NCBI GenBank assembly: GCA_043782485.1
Contig: JAYWAL010000055.1
Coordinates: 34,121 to 98,120, forward strand
From: JANXUC01 sp043782485
GTDB lineage: Bacteria > Acidobacteriota > Terriglobia > Terriglobales > Acidobacteriaceae
Length of the DNA: 64,000 bases
Direction: 5' to 3'
A program made the position numbers and the translations under genes. The notes below the pieces were generated by a model. That model did not search any database. It worked only from the letters and a program-made list of their open reading frames with translations, and was not told where the DNA came from. Positions 1 through 8,610 of the stretch are shown one piece after another (within the stretch, counting starts at the first letter, position 1; each line of letters begins with the position of its first letter).

Positions 1-1123
1 CCTGAACAAAATGCTCAAGCTCGTCGGACATGGTGTTAAATGTTTGAGCGAGTTCACCGATCTCCGTGTGGCTGTTCAAATAGACCCTCTGGGAAAAATC
101 GCCGCGAGCAATGGCACGGCTGGTCTCAGCCAGAATCCGCAACGGTTTGGAGATCCGGCTGGCCGCATAGTAGCTTACAACAATGCTGAGGAAAACGGCG
201 ACGATGGCAAACATGCGCGTCGCGCGCTGCATTTCGTACACGCCGCGATAGGCTTCGCGCTGCGGCTTTTGGCCAACGACGGCCCAATCCAGCGAATTTA
301 CAGGGCTATAGGTCCCGAGGGTCTCCACGGCCGCTTTGCCGGTTTTGACCGTGAATTCCTTGGTTTCCACAAGCTGTGCTTTGCCGCCAGCGGCGACAAA
401 ATTGCGAACAATTTCCATGCCGGCCATGTCTTGTCCGGTGGCAAACTCCGGACTGGAAGCAGCGACGAGCCGACCCTGCCCATCGACCACGTAGGTCATC
501 ATGCTGCCGTTGGAGGAGTCACGCAGACGGCGGACCAGGAATTCAAGATCTTCGACACAGGCGATCATGCCGAGGAAGCGGCCACTGGAGAGGACGGGGG
601 TGGCGACGAGGATGACGGTGCGGGCTTCATGGCCACTGCCGAGAGTAAGCGCTTGTCCGGTATAGGCTCTACTTTCGCGCGCGGCGGCGAAGGCGCGTTC
701 GAGTTCGCGTTGAAGGAATGCGTCCGGTAAAATGCGTCCGGCAGAGATACCTTTTGCGTCGGGGTTGAGCAGCGTGGCATAGGCGAGATCATCGGAAGAG
801 GAGACGAAGTTTTCCAGCAGTGCGCGCAGTTCGGGGCGCTGGACGCTTTGTGCTCCAAGGTCCCCGCCGCTGGTGACCTGAACGGCGTAAGAGAGATTCG
901 AAAGCATCATATGCAGCGCGCTGCGGCGCTGGGAAATATCTTCGGCGACGGAGCGTGTCACCGTGTTCTGCAAAAGCATTTCGTTGGTTTTCAGGCGTTC
1001 TCGGTTCAGGGTTTCAAGGTGGGTGGAATAAAAATACATCGGAACGACACTGATGGCGAGCAGCACGCCAAGAATGACGTAGAGTATCGGCAAACGCGCG
1101 GGAGTTGGCGGAGTTACGCTCAA
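1..1123 (-). CDS. Membrane sensor with dCache-like and HAMP domains (3' part outside window)
   Basis: The minus-strand frame stays open from a TTG start at 1123 to the window edge, about 374 codons. An AGGA sits 6 bases before the TTG, and no ATG or GTG precedes it before an in-frame stop. The translation has a short N-terminal segment, a membrane helix (about residues 8-27), a roughly 250-residue extracytoplasmic region typical of double-Cache ligand sensors (it includes VILVATPVLSSGRFLGMIA), a second helix (IVAVFLSIVVSYYAA), and then a HAMP domain (SRISKPLRILAETSRAIARG to EIGELAQTFNTMSDEL). The output domain lies beyond base 1. Histidine kinase, GGDEF, SpoIIE-type phosphatase and chemoreceptor outputs all remain possible. 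The ligand cannot be told from the sequence. Confidence 0.85.
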   Translation of the reverse strand, partial: MSVTPPTPARLPILYVILGVLLAISVVPMYFYSTHLETLNRERLKTNEMLLQNTVTRSVAEDISQRRSALHMMLSNLSYAVQVTSGGDLGAQSVQRPELRALLENFVSSSDDLAYATLLNPDAKGISAGRILPDAFLQRELERAFAAARESRAYTGQALTLGSGHEARTVILVATPVLSSGRFLGMIACVEDLEFLVRRLRDSSNGSMMTYVVDGQGRLVAASSPEFATGQDMAGMEIVRNFVAAGGKAQLVETKEFTVKTGKAAVETLGTYSPVNSLDWAVVGQKPQREAYRGVYEMQRATRMFAIVAVFLSIVVSYYAASRISKPLRILAETSRAIARGDFSQRVYLNSHTEIGELAQTFNTMSDELEHFVQ

Positions 1124-1269
1124 AAGGGTTCCTGAGTTTGGGTGCCTGGGTCCGCTGAGGGAGGAGTGGCGGCGGACGGTTGTCTCCCGTAGATTTTAAT
1201 CGTGGAGGATGGGAGTTACACGAACTTGGAGCCTGGAGCGGATTACTAAAGTGTTGAGAGAGGTGAATC

Positions 1270-1587
1270 GTGGATCGGCATTTCCTGGTGGTTTGGGAGT
1301 TTTTCGTTCGTCTCGGGGCTGAGGCCGAATTTGAGTGTGCTTATGGGTCTTCTGGAGCCTGGGTGCGGCTGTTTGCAGGCCATCCTGGTTACCTTGGTAC
1401 GGAGTTGTCGCAGGACCTGGAGCAGCCTCGCCGGTATTTCACATTCGACCGGTGGGTGTCGCGGGCGGCCTACGGGACTTTTCGGGCGGCTTGCGCGGCG
1501 GAATATATGGCGGTGGATCGTCAAGGGGAAGGTTTGACCGAACGCGAGACGGAAATTGGGCGATTCGAAATCGTGGATCGCGGCTAG
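1270..1587 (+). CDS. ABM-superfamily (antibiotic biosynthesis monooxygenase-like) protein
   Basis: This encodes 105 residues from a GTG start preceded by a clear GAGAGAGG Shine-Dalgarno 6 bases upstream. The sequence fits the small dimeric ferredoxin-like ABM fold: an N-terminal strand (FLVVWEFFVR), the helix with the FECAYGSSGAWVRLF pattern, GYLGTEL followed by YFTFDRWVSRAAYGTF, and a C-terminal strand ending EIGRFEIV. Members of this fold include heme-degrading enzymes, quinol monooxygenases and plain stress proteins, so the reaction cannot be assigned. It is a single gene lying between the divergent-facing sensor and the converging gpsA block. Function is inferred from fold only. Confidence 0.7.
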   Translation: MDRHFLVVWEFFVRLGAEAEFECAYGSSGAWVRLFAGHPGYLGTELSQDLEQPRRYFTFDRWVSRAAYGTFRAACAAEYMAVDRQGEGLTERETEIGRFEIVDRG

Positions 1588-1603
1588 TCAGTTTCCGTGC
1601 GGG

Positions 1604-2650
1604 TCAATCCATTTCGCTCTTCGCAGGGCGAGTCATGAGTTCCTGGATGGCTTCGCTCGGGGACTTGCCGTGTTGCAGAATTTGGTACATTTGTTGCGTG
1701 ATTGGAATGTCGATGCTATGACGTTGCGCCAGACCAACGGCCGCGTGTGTAGTGTGGACGCCTTCCGCCACGGTGCCGCGCATTCCGGCGATGATTTGCG
1801 GGAGCTTGCGCCCGCGCCCCAATTCAACGCCGACGCTGCGGTTGCGGGAGAGGGAACCCGTGCAGGTGAGGACCAGGTCTCCCAGGCCCGACAGGCCAGC
1901 GAGGGTCTCGGGGCGGCCGCCGCAGGCCACCGCAAGGCGAGTCATTTCCGCAAGTCCGCGCGTGATGAGCGCAGCGACGGAATTGTGGCCGAGGTCCAGA
2001 CCGGCACAAATTCCGGCGGCGATGGCGATGGTGTTCTTAAGCGCGCCGCCCAGCTCGACGCCGGTGATGTCGTCGTTGGTGTAGACGCGGAAATTAGGAT
2101 CACTGAATTCGCGTTGGATGATTTCCGCGAGTTCCGCGTCGGGGGAGGCGATGGTTATGGCGGTCGGATCGCCGCGCCCAACTTCTCGGGCGAACGACGG
2201 GCCGCTGAGTGCGCCGACGCGCGGCCGGAAACCTTGGTGCTGTTGGACGACTGCGCCGATTACTTCACTAATGCGCAGGTAGCTGGTTTCTTCAATGCCT
2301 TTCGTGGCACTAACCAGGAGAGTTTGGGGTGTAAGGTGGAGAGCAATTTCCTGGAACACACGGCGGCAGTGGTGGGAAGGCATGACGCTGACGACAATCT
2401 CGGCGTCTTTGAGAGCGTCAGCATAGATGGTTGTGGTGGCGACTTCGGCGGGAATTTTCAATCCGGGCAGGTAAAGCGGGTTTTCGCGATGCGATGCGAT
2501 GGAATCGCATACCTCCGGCTCATAAGCCCAGAGTCTTACGCTGTGGCGGTTGGTGCGCGTCAGAACGATGGCCAGCGCCGTGCCCCACGCACCCGCGCCT
2601 AGTATGGCAATGCGCCTCACAGGAGAAGCCTCATTTCTGGCCTGTCGCAA
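1604..2650 (-). CDS. gpsA: Glycerol-3-phosphate dehydrogenase [NAD(P)+]
   Basis: GpsA reduces dihydroxyacetone phosphate to sn-glycerol-3-phosphate, the backbone for phospholipid synthesis, in the cytoplasm. The 348-residue product has the Rossmann motif ILGAGAWGTALA near residues 16-27, the SATKGIE segment (Lys117) and the catalytic GALKNTIAIAAG segment (Lys205) of the family. The ATG at 2650 gives a 20-base overlap with plsY. A GTG at 2620 (start VRRIAILGAG), with GAGG 8 bases upstream, is an equally good start and would give a more typical N-terminus. It follows plsY directly, and PlsY uses its product, so thpR-plsY-gpsA is probably one transcript. Confidence 0.97.
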   Translation of the reverse strand: MRQARNEASPVRRIAILGAGAWGTALAIVLTRTNRHSVRLWAYEPEVCDSIASHRENPLYLPGLKIPAEVATTTIYADALKDAEIVVSVMPSHHCRRVFQEIALHLTPQTLLVSATKGIEETSYLRISEVIGAVVQQHQGFRPRVGALSGPSFAREVGRGDPTAITIASPDAELAEIIQREFSDPNFRVYTNDDITGVELGGALKNTIAIAAGICAGLDLGHNSVAALITRGLAEMTRLAVACGGRPETLAGLSGLGDLVLTCTGSLSRNRSVGVELGRGRKLPQIIAGMRGTVAEGVHTTHAAVGLAQRHSIDIPITQQMYQILQHGKSPSEAIQELMTRPAKSEMD

Positions 2651-3230
2651 AGCGGTTTTCGGTGCCGCGCATCAATCGTCGAATGTTCTCGTGATGTGCG
2701 ACTATGATCAGAACGCAGGCGGAAAACACCAAGTTGAGCGCGCTTGTTCCGGGGTGCTCCAGGACAAGGAAAACCACGGGAAAACACAGAGCTGCAACGA
2801 TAGAGCCGAGAGAGATATAGCGGAACAGCGCCACGACGAGCAGAAAAACTATCACCATCAGCAGAACCGCCCGCGGTGCCAGGCAGAGAAAGGCTCCTAG
2901 AGCCGTGGCCACGCCCTTGCCGCCGCGCCAGCCCAACCATATGGGAAACATGTGCCCAACAATGGCAAAGAGGGCGGCTAAAGCCATCCAAAGGGTGGCG
3001 GCCTCGGGATGAAAATGCCGAGCTAGGGCGGCCGCCACAAAGCCCTTCAGCGCGTCCAACGCCAGGGTGGCAATGCCCAGTCCTGGGGAAGTCCGCGCCA
3101 CATTGGTAGCGCCCGTATTTCCACTGCCCGTCTTGCGCACGTCGTCGCCGCGAAAAATCCGTACGATCAAATACCCAAACGGGATTGATCCCAGCAGGTA
3201 GCTCGTAATGGTTGTGAATAAAAAATTCAT
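2631..3230 (-). CDS. plsY: Acyl-phosphate:glycerol-3-phosphate acyltransferase
   Basis: PlsY is the integral membrane enzyme that transfers an acyl group from acyl phosphate to glycerol-3-phosphate to give lysophosphatidate, the first step of phospholipid synthesis. The 199-residue product begins MNFLFTTITSYLLGSIPFGY. It carries the three family loops: GSIPFGY, SGNTGATNVAR and GWRGGKGVAT. It also has about five hydrophobic helices and a basic C-terminus. The frame extends upstream to 3302, but that part overlaps thpR and is Pro/Gln-rich and non-membranous, so the ATG at 3230, 10 bases after the thpR stop, is preferred. Its Shine-Dalgarno is weak, which suggests translational coupling. Confidence 0.96.
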   Translation of the reverse strand: MNFLFTTITSYLLGSIPFGYLIVRIFRGDDVRKTGSGNTGATNVARTSPGLGIATLALDALKGFVAAALARHFHPEAATLWMALAALFAIVGHMFPIWLGWRGGKGVATALGAFLCLAPRAVLLMVIVFLLVVALFRYISLGSIVAALCFPVVFLVLEHPGTSALNLVFSACVLIIVAHHENIRRLMRGTENRFATGQK

Positions 3231-3240
3231 GAAGACAATC

Positions 3241-3867
3241 TTAGGCAGGGATGCCGGTTTTTGGCTGTTCGGCTGAGGAGCCGCTCCCCTCCCGCAACTC
3301 AAACGCCGCCAACTTCAAATAGCGAGAGCCGTTCGATGATGTCTTGCTCTCGTAAAGAAAAAATTCTCGCGCCGCAATTGTACCGAAGTCGGGAGCTGGC
3401 CTGGCGGCCAACACCTGCTGCAAACGCTCGAATCGCGAGTTCGATTTCTCGTTGGGTACTCGCGGCGCCGCAGATCCACCCCGCGCCAGCGTCAAGTGCG
3501 GCGTATATGCGTGTTCGTCGCGAGGAATCGCCAGCCGAGCCAGCCCATCATCCACAGCGGAGGCCAACCTCGTCAACGTTGTGCCTCCATCAACCCCCAC
3601 CCAGAAGACCCGCGCTGCCCGCGCATTCGGGAAAAACCCATACCCGCGAAGCGCCAGGGAAATCGGTTCGGCATGGATCGCCGTCAGTGCCGCCTCGATC
3701 CCAGGAACCGCATCCGCATCGTGTTCCCCAAGAAACTTCAGCGTTACGTGCAACGACTCGGCCTTCGCCCACCGCGCTTTGGGAGCAAATCCTTCCAATC
3801 CGCGCAGGTACACGGCGATCTTCTCGCGCGCGGCGTCGTCTAAATCCAAAGCCACAAATAGTCGCAT
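3241..3867 (-). CDS. thpR: RNA 2',3'-cyclic phosphodiesterase (2H phosphoesterase)
   Basis: The product has 208 residues and the two HxTx motifs of the 2H phosphoesterase superfamily, HVTL (40-43) and HLTL (124-127), at the spacing expected for ThpR/LigT. The family hydrolyses 2',3'-cyclic phosphates on RNA ends and was first described as a 2'-5' RNA ligase in extracts. It starts with MRLFVALDLDD, a usual beginning for the family. It sits 2 bases after the cinA stop and just before plsY, a block gathered more by co-transcription than by shared pathway. The C-terminal 25 residues are low in conserved features. Confidence 0.93.
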   Translation of the reverse strand: MRLFVALDLDDAAREKIAVYLRGLEGFAPKARWAKAESLHVTLKFLGEHDADAVPGIEAALTAIHAEPISLALRGYGFFPNARAARVFWVGVDGGTTLTRLASAVDDGLARLAIPRDEHAYTPHLTLARGGSAAPRVPNEKSNSRFERLQQVLAARPAPDFGTIAAREFFLYESKTSSNGSRYLKLAAFELREGSGSSAEQPKTGIPA

Positions 3868-3869
3868 GG

Positions 3870-5114
3870 CTACATCAATTTCCGCCGAATCATATCCAGC
3901 GCCTGCTGCGAGGCGAAGCGCCGGACCCGCTGCCGGTCTCCCGAGTAGAGCCGCTCCACCACATCCGTCCCATCTTCATCAGCGATGGCGTGAAATACCA
4001 ACCCCACGGGCTTTTCGGCGGACCCGCCCGTTGGTCCAGCCACGCCGGTTAGGCCAATCCCGATTGTGGCGCTGCAACGGTCTCGCGCCCCTTCCGCCAA
4101 AGCCGCCGCCACCTCGCGGCTTACGGCGCCATACTCCTCCAACAACGCGGCGGGAACATCCGCAAGGCGGGTCTTAAGCTCATTGGAATAGACCACCATG
4201 CCACCCAGAAAATACCGCGAACTGCCAGCCACGGAAGTTAACCGCTCCGCCAATAACCCGCCGGTGCAGGATTCCGCGACAGCCACGGTTGCGCTCCGCA
4301 TCTGTAAGTAGTACCCAGCAATCTGTTCCAAAGACTCACCGTTGGTGGAAAATACGCTATCGTCGAGTTCGTCTTCGATTTCTCCCGCCAATTCATCAAT
4401 CCGCTGTTGCGCCGCTTCCAGCGTTGCCGCATTGGATCGCAAATGGAGTTCGATCTCCCCCACCCCAGCCAGGATCGTCGTCTGCACGTCGGTGTATTGC
4501 TTGTAGATAGGCGCAACCAGAGAATCGCACTGAGATTCCCCCATCATGGCAATCTTCAGCACGCGCGTGGCAATGAATCGCGTCGGCAGCTTCGCACGCA
4601 ACCGTTCCACGCATTCCGTCGTGAACATGTTTTTCAACTCATGGGGGGGGCCGGGCAGCAAAATGACAATTCGGTCGCGACCTTCATATTTTCCGGCAAT
4701 CCACTGTCCGGCTGCGGAGCCTTTTGGATTCGGCAATACCACGGCGTTCGCGATCACTTCCGCTTGCTTGCGGTTGTTTGGGGTCATCACGGACTTGCGT
4801 TCGGCGAATCGAGCCTCGAGCACGGCCAGGACCTCGGCATCGCGGCGCAGCGGCAGGTTCAACGCTTCCGCAACAGCCTCGCGCGTCAGGTCGTCCTCCG
4901 TCGGACCCAATCCACCCATGAAAATCACAATGTCCGAGCGCGACAGGGCGTGTTTTGCAATGGAAACAAGGCGCGCTTGGTCATCGCCGACAACCGTCTT
5001 TAAGACGACCTCAACGCCCAGTCGATTCAATTGCTCGGTAAGAAAAAGGGAATTCGTATCCGAGCGGAACGGCGTCAACATCTCGGACCCGATGGCAATA
5101 ATTTCTGCGTTCAC
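3870..5114 (-). CDS. cinA: CinA-family protein: MoCF-like domain plus nicotinamide-nucleotide amidohydrolase
   Basis: The 414-residue product has the full two-domain CinA layout. The N-terminal molybdopterin-binding-like (COG1058) half shows EIIAIGSEMLTPFRSDTN and GGLGPTEDDLTREAVAEAL. The C-terminal PncC-type half (from about residue 258) shows VAVAESCTGGLLAERLTSV and GLTGVAGPTGG. The family deamidates nicotinamide mononucleotide, and the N-terminal half has ADP-ribose hydrolase activity in studied members, so a role in NAD recycling is likely. The older name, competence-induced protein, does not require a competence role. It heads the run into thpR, plsY and gpsA. Confidence 0.95.
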   Translation of the reverse strand: MNAEIIAIGSEMLTPFRSDTNSLFLTEQLNRLGVEVVLKTVVGDDQARLVSIAKHALSRSDIVIFMGGLGPTEDDLTREAVAEALNLPLRRDAEVLAVLEARFAERKSVMTPNNRKQAEVIANAVVLPNPKGSAAGQWIAGKYEGRDRIVILLPGPPHELKNMFTTECVERLRAKLPTRFIATRVLKIAMMGESQCDSLVAPIYKQYTDVQTTILAGVGEIELHLRSNAATLEAAQQRIDELAGEIEDELDDSVFSTNGESLEQIAGYYLQMRSATVAVAESCTGGLLAERLTSVAGSSRYFLGGMVVYSNELKTRLADVPAALLEEYGAVSREVAAALAEGARDRCSATIGIGLTGVAGPTGGSAEKPVGLVFHAIADEDGTDVVERLYSGDRQRVRRFASQQALDMIRRKLM

Positions 5115-5141
5115 AATGCAGCCATAATACCCGTTACGGCG

Positions 5142-6182
5142 CTATTCCGGCGGCAGTGGCAGGCCCGCCAGGTCCCAGCCCAGGATGTGGATCGTATCGC
5201 TGTTCGCCAGGATTGCCGACCGCCCTGGCGCAAACGCCAACCCAACCAGACCTTGCCCGGAGACCTCGAGCGACGCCTCCAGCCGCGGAGAAATTTTGAC
5301 AATGCCGCGCTGCCCGCGCAGCGACGCAGCCACATACAGATTTCCGTCGAGATCAAACGCAAGTCCCTGCGGGCGTCCGAGCCCCTGGAAGTAGACCGAC
5401 ACCTCGCCGTGGGGATTGACACGGTAAATCGAATCGTAGCTTGAGGTCGAAGGCCCACACACGAATAAGTCTCCACCCGGTCCGATCGCCAGGTGATAAG
5501 CGGCTACGCTGGGTTCCAGCGTGGCGTGAACGAAGATCTGCCGGTCCGCCCCAATCTTGAAAATTGTCCCGCTACGGTCGCCGACGAACAGGTTGCCTTC
5601 CCGGTCGAATGCAATCCCGGTCGCCACGCCCAGGCCCTCGGCGTACAAGGACATCTGTCCCGTCGGCGAAACCCGGTGCACATTCCCCTCGAACCTTGAG
5701 GAAACATAAATGTCGCCCGTCCGGTCCAGCGCCAGCCCGGTGGCGTTCATCAAGTCAGAGACAAATGGCCGTACTGCATAGTCTGTGCCAATTCTGAAAA
5801 CAGACACAGGAACTTTGTCGCCACGCGACCCCGAAAACGTGGCATAGATGTTTCCTGCCGCATCCACCACGGGATTGCCCACCGAGTGCAGACTCGCCGC
5901 GATGGGGAGAGCCATGAGAATGTCGACTGCATTGCTGGTGTGCCCGTTGGCAACGACCACGGCGCGGCCGGAGGGCGCGCCGTCCGGCAGGCGAACTACC
6001 AAGAAGTCATCGGCGCCGATCACCACGGATCCGACTCGCTTCCCAAACCGAACCTCGGGCCGCTGCGTTCCATTCGGCAGCAATCCAGCTCCGCGAAAGC
6101 GAACCTCGCCGCCAGGCAGGGACGAACGAGGAAAAACTGACTCCAAATGAGGCAACCCGTTGCTTGGCGCGGAGGTGGTCAT
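5142..6182 (-). CDS. IPT/TIG-like domain plus NHL/SMP-30-type beta-propeller protein
   Basis: This encodes 346 residues from the ATG at 6182, which has AGGA just upstream. Residues about 8-85 resemble an IPT/TIG immunoglobulin-like domain (LPGGEVRFRGAGLLPNG, then SGRAVVVANGHTSNAV). The rest is a run of propeller blades with the repeated pattern GLALDRTGDIYVSS, GIAFDREGNLFVGD, AIGPGGDLFVCG and GLAFDLDGNLYVAA. No signal peptide is visible from this start, which is odd because TIG-propeller proteins are often exported. The frame extends upstream, but without a signal. No catalytic residues can be named. It lies between the pgpA and cinA blocks and its function is unknown. Confidence 0.8.
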   Translation of the reverse strand: MTTSAPSNGLPHLESVFPRSSLPGGEVRFRGAGLLPNGTQRPEVRFGKRVGSVVIGADDFLVVRLPDGAPSGRAVVVANGHTSNAVDILMALPIAASLHSVGNPVVDAAGNIYATFSGSRGDKVPVSVFRIGTDYAVRPFVSDLMNATGLALDRTGDIYVSSRFEGNVHRVSPTGQMSLYAEGLGVATGIAFDREGNLFVGDRSGTIFKIGADRQIFVHATLEPSVAAYHLAIGPGGDLFVCGPSTSSYDSIYRVNPHGEVSVYFQGLGRPQGLAFDLDGNLYVAASLRGQRGIVKISPRLEASLEVSGQGLVGLAFAPGRSAILANSDTIHILGWDLAGLPLPPE

Positions 6183-6201
6183 GGTTCCTTTCCTGGAAAA
6201 T

Positions 6202-6702
6202 CTAAGCCAGCACACCAAAATGCAGCAACAGTTGCATGACCGCCAGTGCGTAGATTCCCGCCCCAACGTCGTCCACCACAATTCCTGTGCCTTCGGGAAA
6301 CCGCTCCAAGAGGCGAATCGGGGGCGGCTTCACAATATCGAAGGCTCTAAAAAGTATAAAGGCCGCCAGCAGGGATTGCCACGTGATGGGTGCTCCAATC
6401 AGCGCAATCAACTGCCCTGCCGTTTCGTCGATCACGACAAATTGAGGATCTTCGGCCGCCGCCGCCCGCGCCACCAAGGTTGCCGCTGGAATGCCAACCG
6501 CCACCGCCAAAGCGGCCAATCCGGCGCAAACGTAAGGCTGGAAGCTAGAAGCCAGGTGCAAGAAATGCGCAAGTAGCCACCACAGCAGCACCGTCGCCGC
6601 CGAACCCCACGAACCCGGCCCGGGGTGCAAATAGCCGGTTCCGAAGAACGTTGCAATGAGGCGCGCCCACAGCGGCGCCGCGCTAAGGTCCGGCCGCGTC
6701 AT
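6202..6702 (-). CDS. pgpA: Phosphatidylglycerophosphatase A
   Basis: PgpA removes the terminal phosphate from phosphatidylglycerophosphate to make phosphatidylglycerol in the inner membrane. The 166-residue product has the diagnostic segments GTGYLHPGPGSWGS, DPQFVVIDETAGQLIAL, the FRAFDIVKPPP turn and GTGIVVDDVGAGIYA, with membrane helices between them. Its ATG overlaps the yacG stop codon as ATGA, so the two are translationally coupled. With plsY and gpsA 3-4 kb away on the same strand, three phospholipid genes are loosely clustered here. Confidence 0.95.
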   Translation of the reverse strand: MTRPDLSAAPLWARLIATFFGTGYLHPGPGSWGSAATVLLWWLLAHFLHLASSFQPYVCAGLAALAVAVGIPAATLVARAAAAEDPQFVVIDETAGQLIALIGAPITWQSLLAAFILFRAFDIVKPPPIRLLERFPEGTGIVVDDVGAGIYALAVMQLLLHFGVLA

Positions 6703-6902
6703 CCTTCGTCTGAGGGATTGGAGTCGCGGATCGCGTCCTCAGTGTCTTGCACAGGGGAAGAAATCACGTATCCGCCGCTGGCCCATTTTCCCAAGTCAAT
6801 CATTCGACAACGTTCGCTACAAAAAGGGAAGTCCTCGTTGGTGGCGGCCACTTCCTGTTTCTTGCAAGTCGGGCATTGCAGCTTTTTAGGGGGATTTGCC
6901 AT
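6699..6902 (-). CDS. yacG: YacG-type zinc-binding protein (DNA gyrase inhibitor family)
   Basis: This is a 67-residue protein from the ATG at 6902, with GGAG 6 bases upstream. It contains the paired cysteines C10-x2-C13 and C28-x3-C32 and the family core FPFCSERCRMIDLGKWASG. E. coli YacG binds zinc and inhibits DNA gyrase through GyrB. That role is carried over here only by family membership. The tail is acidic (DTEDAIRDSNPSDEG), as in relatives. It is coupled to pgpA by a 4-base overlap. An upstream ATG at 6923 adds seven residues but has no Shine-Dalgarno sequence. Confidence 0.92.
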   Translation of the reverse strand: MANPPKKLQCPTCKKQEVAATNEDFPFCSERCRMIDLGKWASGGYVISSPVQDTEDAIRDSNPSDEG

Positions 6903-6933
6903 GGCTATCTCCACAGGGTTCAAGCGAAAATAC

Positions 6934-8475
6934 TCACAGGATGGAAACCTGCAAATCGTAATCGTGCGCCCTGGTCACGCGGCAGCGGTGAAAATCGCCC
7001 GCCCGCAGCTCCATCCCATCCGGCGCGTCGTTGACGAAAACCTTACCGTCAATCTCAGGCGCATGCATTGCCGTGCGACCTTCCCAGAGCAGGTCCGTCT
7101 CCTCGGATGGCCCTTCCAGGAGCAAATCAAATTCCTTGCCCACCAGGGAACGTTTCTTTTTCTTGCTGATCTGGCGCTGAATTTGCATCAGCCGCTTGCG
7201 CCGTCGTTCGATCTCTCGCTCCGGCAGTTTGGCGTCCAGCGCGTACGCCATCGCGCCTTCCTGATCGGAATAGCCAAACGCACCCAGCCAATCAAACTCG
7301 GCTGCGGTCACAAATTCACAAAGCTCGTCAAAGTCGCGTTCCGTTTCGCCCGGGAAGCCCACTATAAACGTGGTCCGCAGCGTCAGCTCCGGCACAATGC
7401 GGCGCATCTTTTCAATCGATTTCAGGAATATTTCCGCTCCCGCGCCGCGCCGCATCAGCTTCAATACATTCGGTGACGCATGTTGCAGCGGCACATCCAT
7501 GTAGGAACAAATTTTCTCATGCGAGCCAATTGCTTCCAGCAACCTCGTCGTCACTTTATTGGGATAGGCATACAAAAATCGCACCCAATGGACGTCCTGA
7601 ATCTGCGCCAGCCGCTCCAGCAAAAATGCCAGACCGTCTTTCAAGTTCAAGTCTTCGCCGTAGCAAGTGGTGTCCTGGCCAATGAGCGTAAGCTCGCGCA
7701 CGCCCGATGCCACCAGTTGTTCCGCTTCCGCCACCACCGATTCAAACTGCCGCGAGCGAAATTGGCCGCGCAACTGGGGAATAATGCAGAACGTGCAGGG
7801 ATGATCGCAGCCCTCGGCGATCTTGATGTAGGCGGAATGCTTTGGTCCCGCGAGCAGGCGCGGTGTGGTTTCGTCGTACAGATAGTTGGGCAGATCGGCA
7901 ATGGCGCCTGCCCATTCCGTTCGTCCGAAGCGTCCCTGCAAGGCCCGCGCATCACCCTCGGCGCGACTTTTCGGCCTCTGTTCGTTCAGAATGACAAACG
8001 GTCCGCTCTCGACCCTAGTTGACTGCGGGGCGATACCAGCCGCCGCTAAAATTCCTTCCAGCTCGCCCGTGCCGACTACCGCGTCCACTTCCGGAATATC
8101 TTTCTGGATGTCATTGCGGTACCGCTCCACCAGGCACCCGGCCACCACCAGCTTCTGCGCACGGCCTTCGGTTTTGTACCGCGCCATCTCCAGAATGGTG
8201 TTGACCGACTCCTGCTGCGCGCTCTCAATAAACGAGCAGGTATTGACCACAATGACATCGGCATCGCTGGCGTCGTGGGTGATTTCCGCCCCGGCGCGGG
8301 CCAGCAGACCCATCATGACTTCGCTATCCACCAGATTTTTTGGGCAGCCCAAGCTGACGAAGCCGATTTTTTGAGGTTTCGGCGAAAGGGAAGTAGGCTG
8401 CGGATTCGGTGGGGAAAGGGTCGGGGGACTCAAGACCCTTAGTTTAGCACTGATGGCTCGGGTTTCAGGGCACAT
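6934..8475 (-). CDS. rimO: Ribosomal protein S12 methylthiotransferase
   Basis: RimO is a radical-SAM enzyme that methylthiolates an Asp of ribosomal protein S12. The N-terminal UPF0004 domain has its cluster cysteines at C44 (SLGCPKNLVDSE), C80 and C114. The radical-SAM cluster is C223-x3-C227-x2-C230 (EGCDHPCTFC), and a TRAM domain closes the protein. At 513 residues it is longer than the usual 430-450. The extra length is a Pro-rich N-terminus of about 30 residues and an insertion of about 55 residues between the two domains (about 150-205). The annotated ATG has no good Shine-Dalgarno, so the true start may lie within the first 35 codons. Confidence 0.95.
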   Translation of the reverse strand: MCPETRAISAKLRVLSPPTLSPPNPQPTSLSPKPQKIGFVSLGCPKNLVDSEVMMGLLARAGAEITHDASDADVIVVNTCSFIESAQQESVNTILEMARYKTEGRAQKLVVAGCLVERYRNDIQKDIPEVDAVVGTGELEGILAAAGIAPQSTRVESGPFVILNEQRPKSRAEGDARALQGRFGRTEWAGAIADLPNYLYDETTPRLLAGPKHSAYIKIAEGCDHPCTFCIIPQLRGQFRSRQFESVVAEAEQLVASGVRELTLIGQDTTCYGEDLNLKDGLAFLLERLAQIQDVHWVRFLYAYPNKVTTRLLEAIGSHEKICSYMDVPLQHASPNVLKLMRRGAGAEIFLKSIEKMRRIVPELTLRTTFIVGFPGETERDFDELCEFVTAAEFDWLGAFGYSDQEGAMAYALDAKLPEREIERRRKRLMQIQRQISKKKKRSLVGKEFDLLLEGPSEETDLLWEGRTAMHAPEIDGKVFVNDAPDGMELRAGDFHRCRVTRAHDYDLQVSIL

Positions 8476-8610
8476 CAGGACTCTGGCGGTTGATGGTTCA
8501 GCGTTCCGGGCTGGACCTTCGGAGTACCCCTCCCACGTCCTTTCACGGCCTCAGGCGTGCTAACCTGAGCAAAGCAAATAACATACCCACGCTTAGGGTT
8601 AGGAGGGGCA

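Noticed and set aside
11..730. Long plus-strand frame opposite the sensor gene
   Set aside because: It is the complement of the dCache/HAMP coding frame, has no protein-like features, and its translation is Gly/Asp/His rich as in shadows of GC-rich genes.
1556..2602. Plus-strand 348-codon frame
   Set aside because: It lies fully antisense to gpsA, which has all family motifs.
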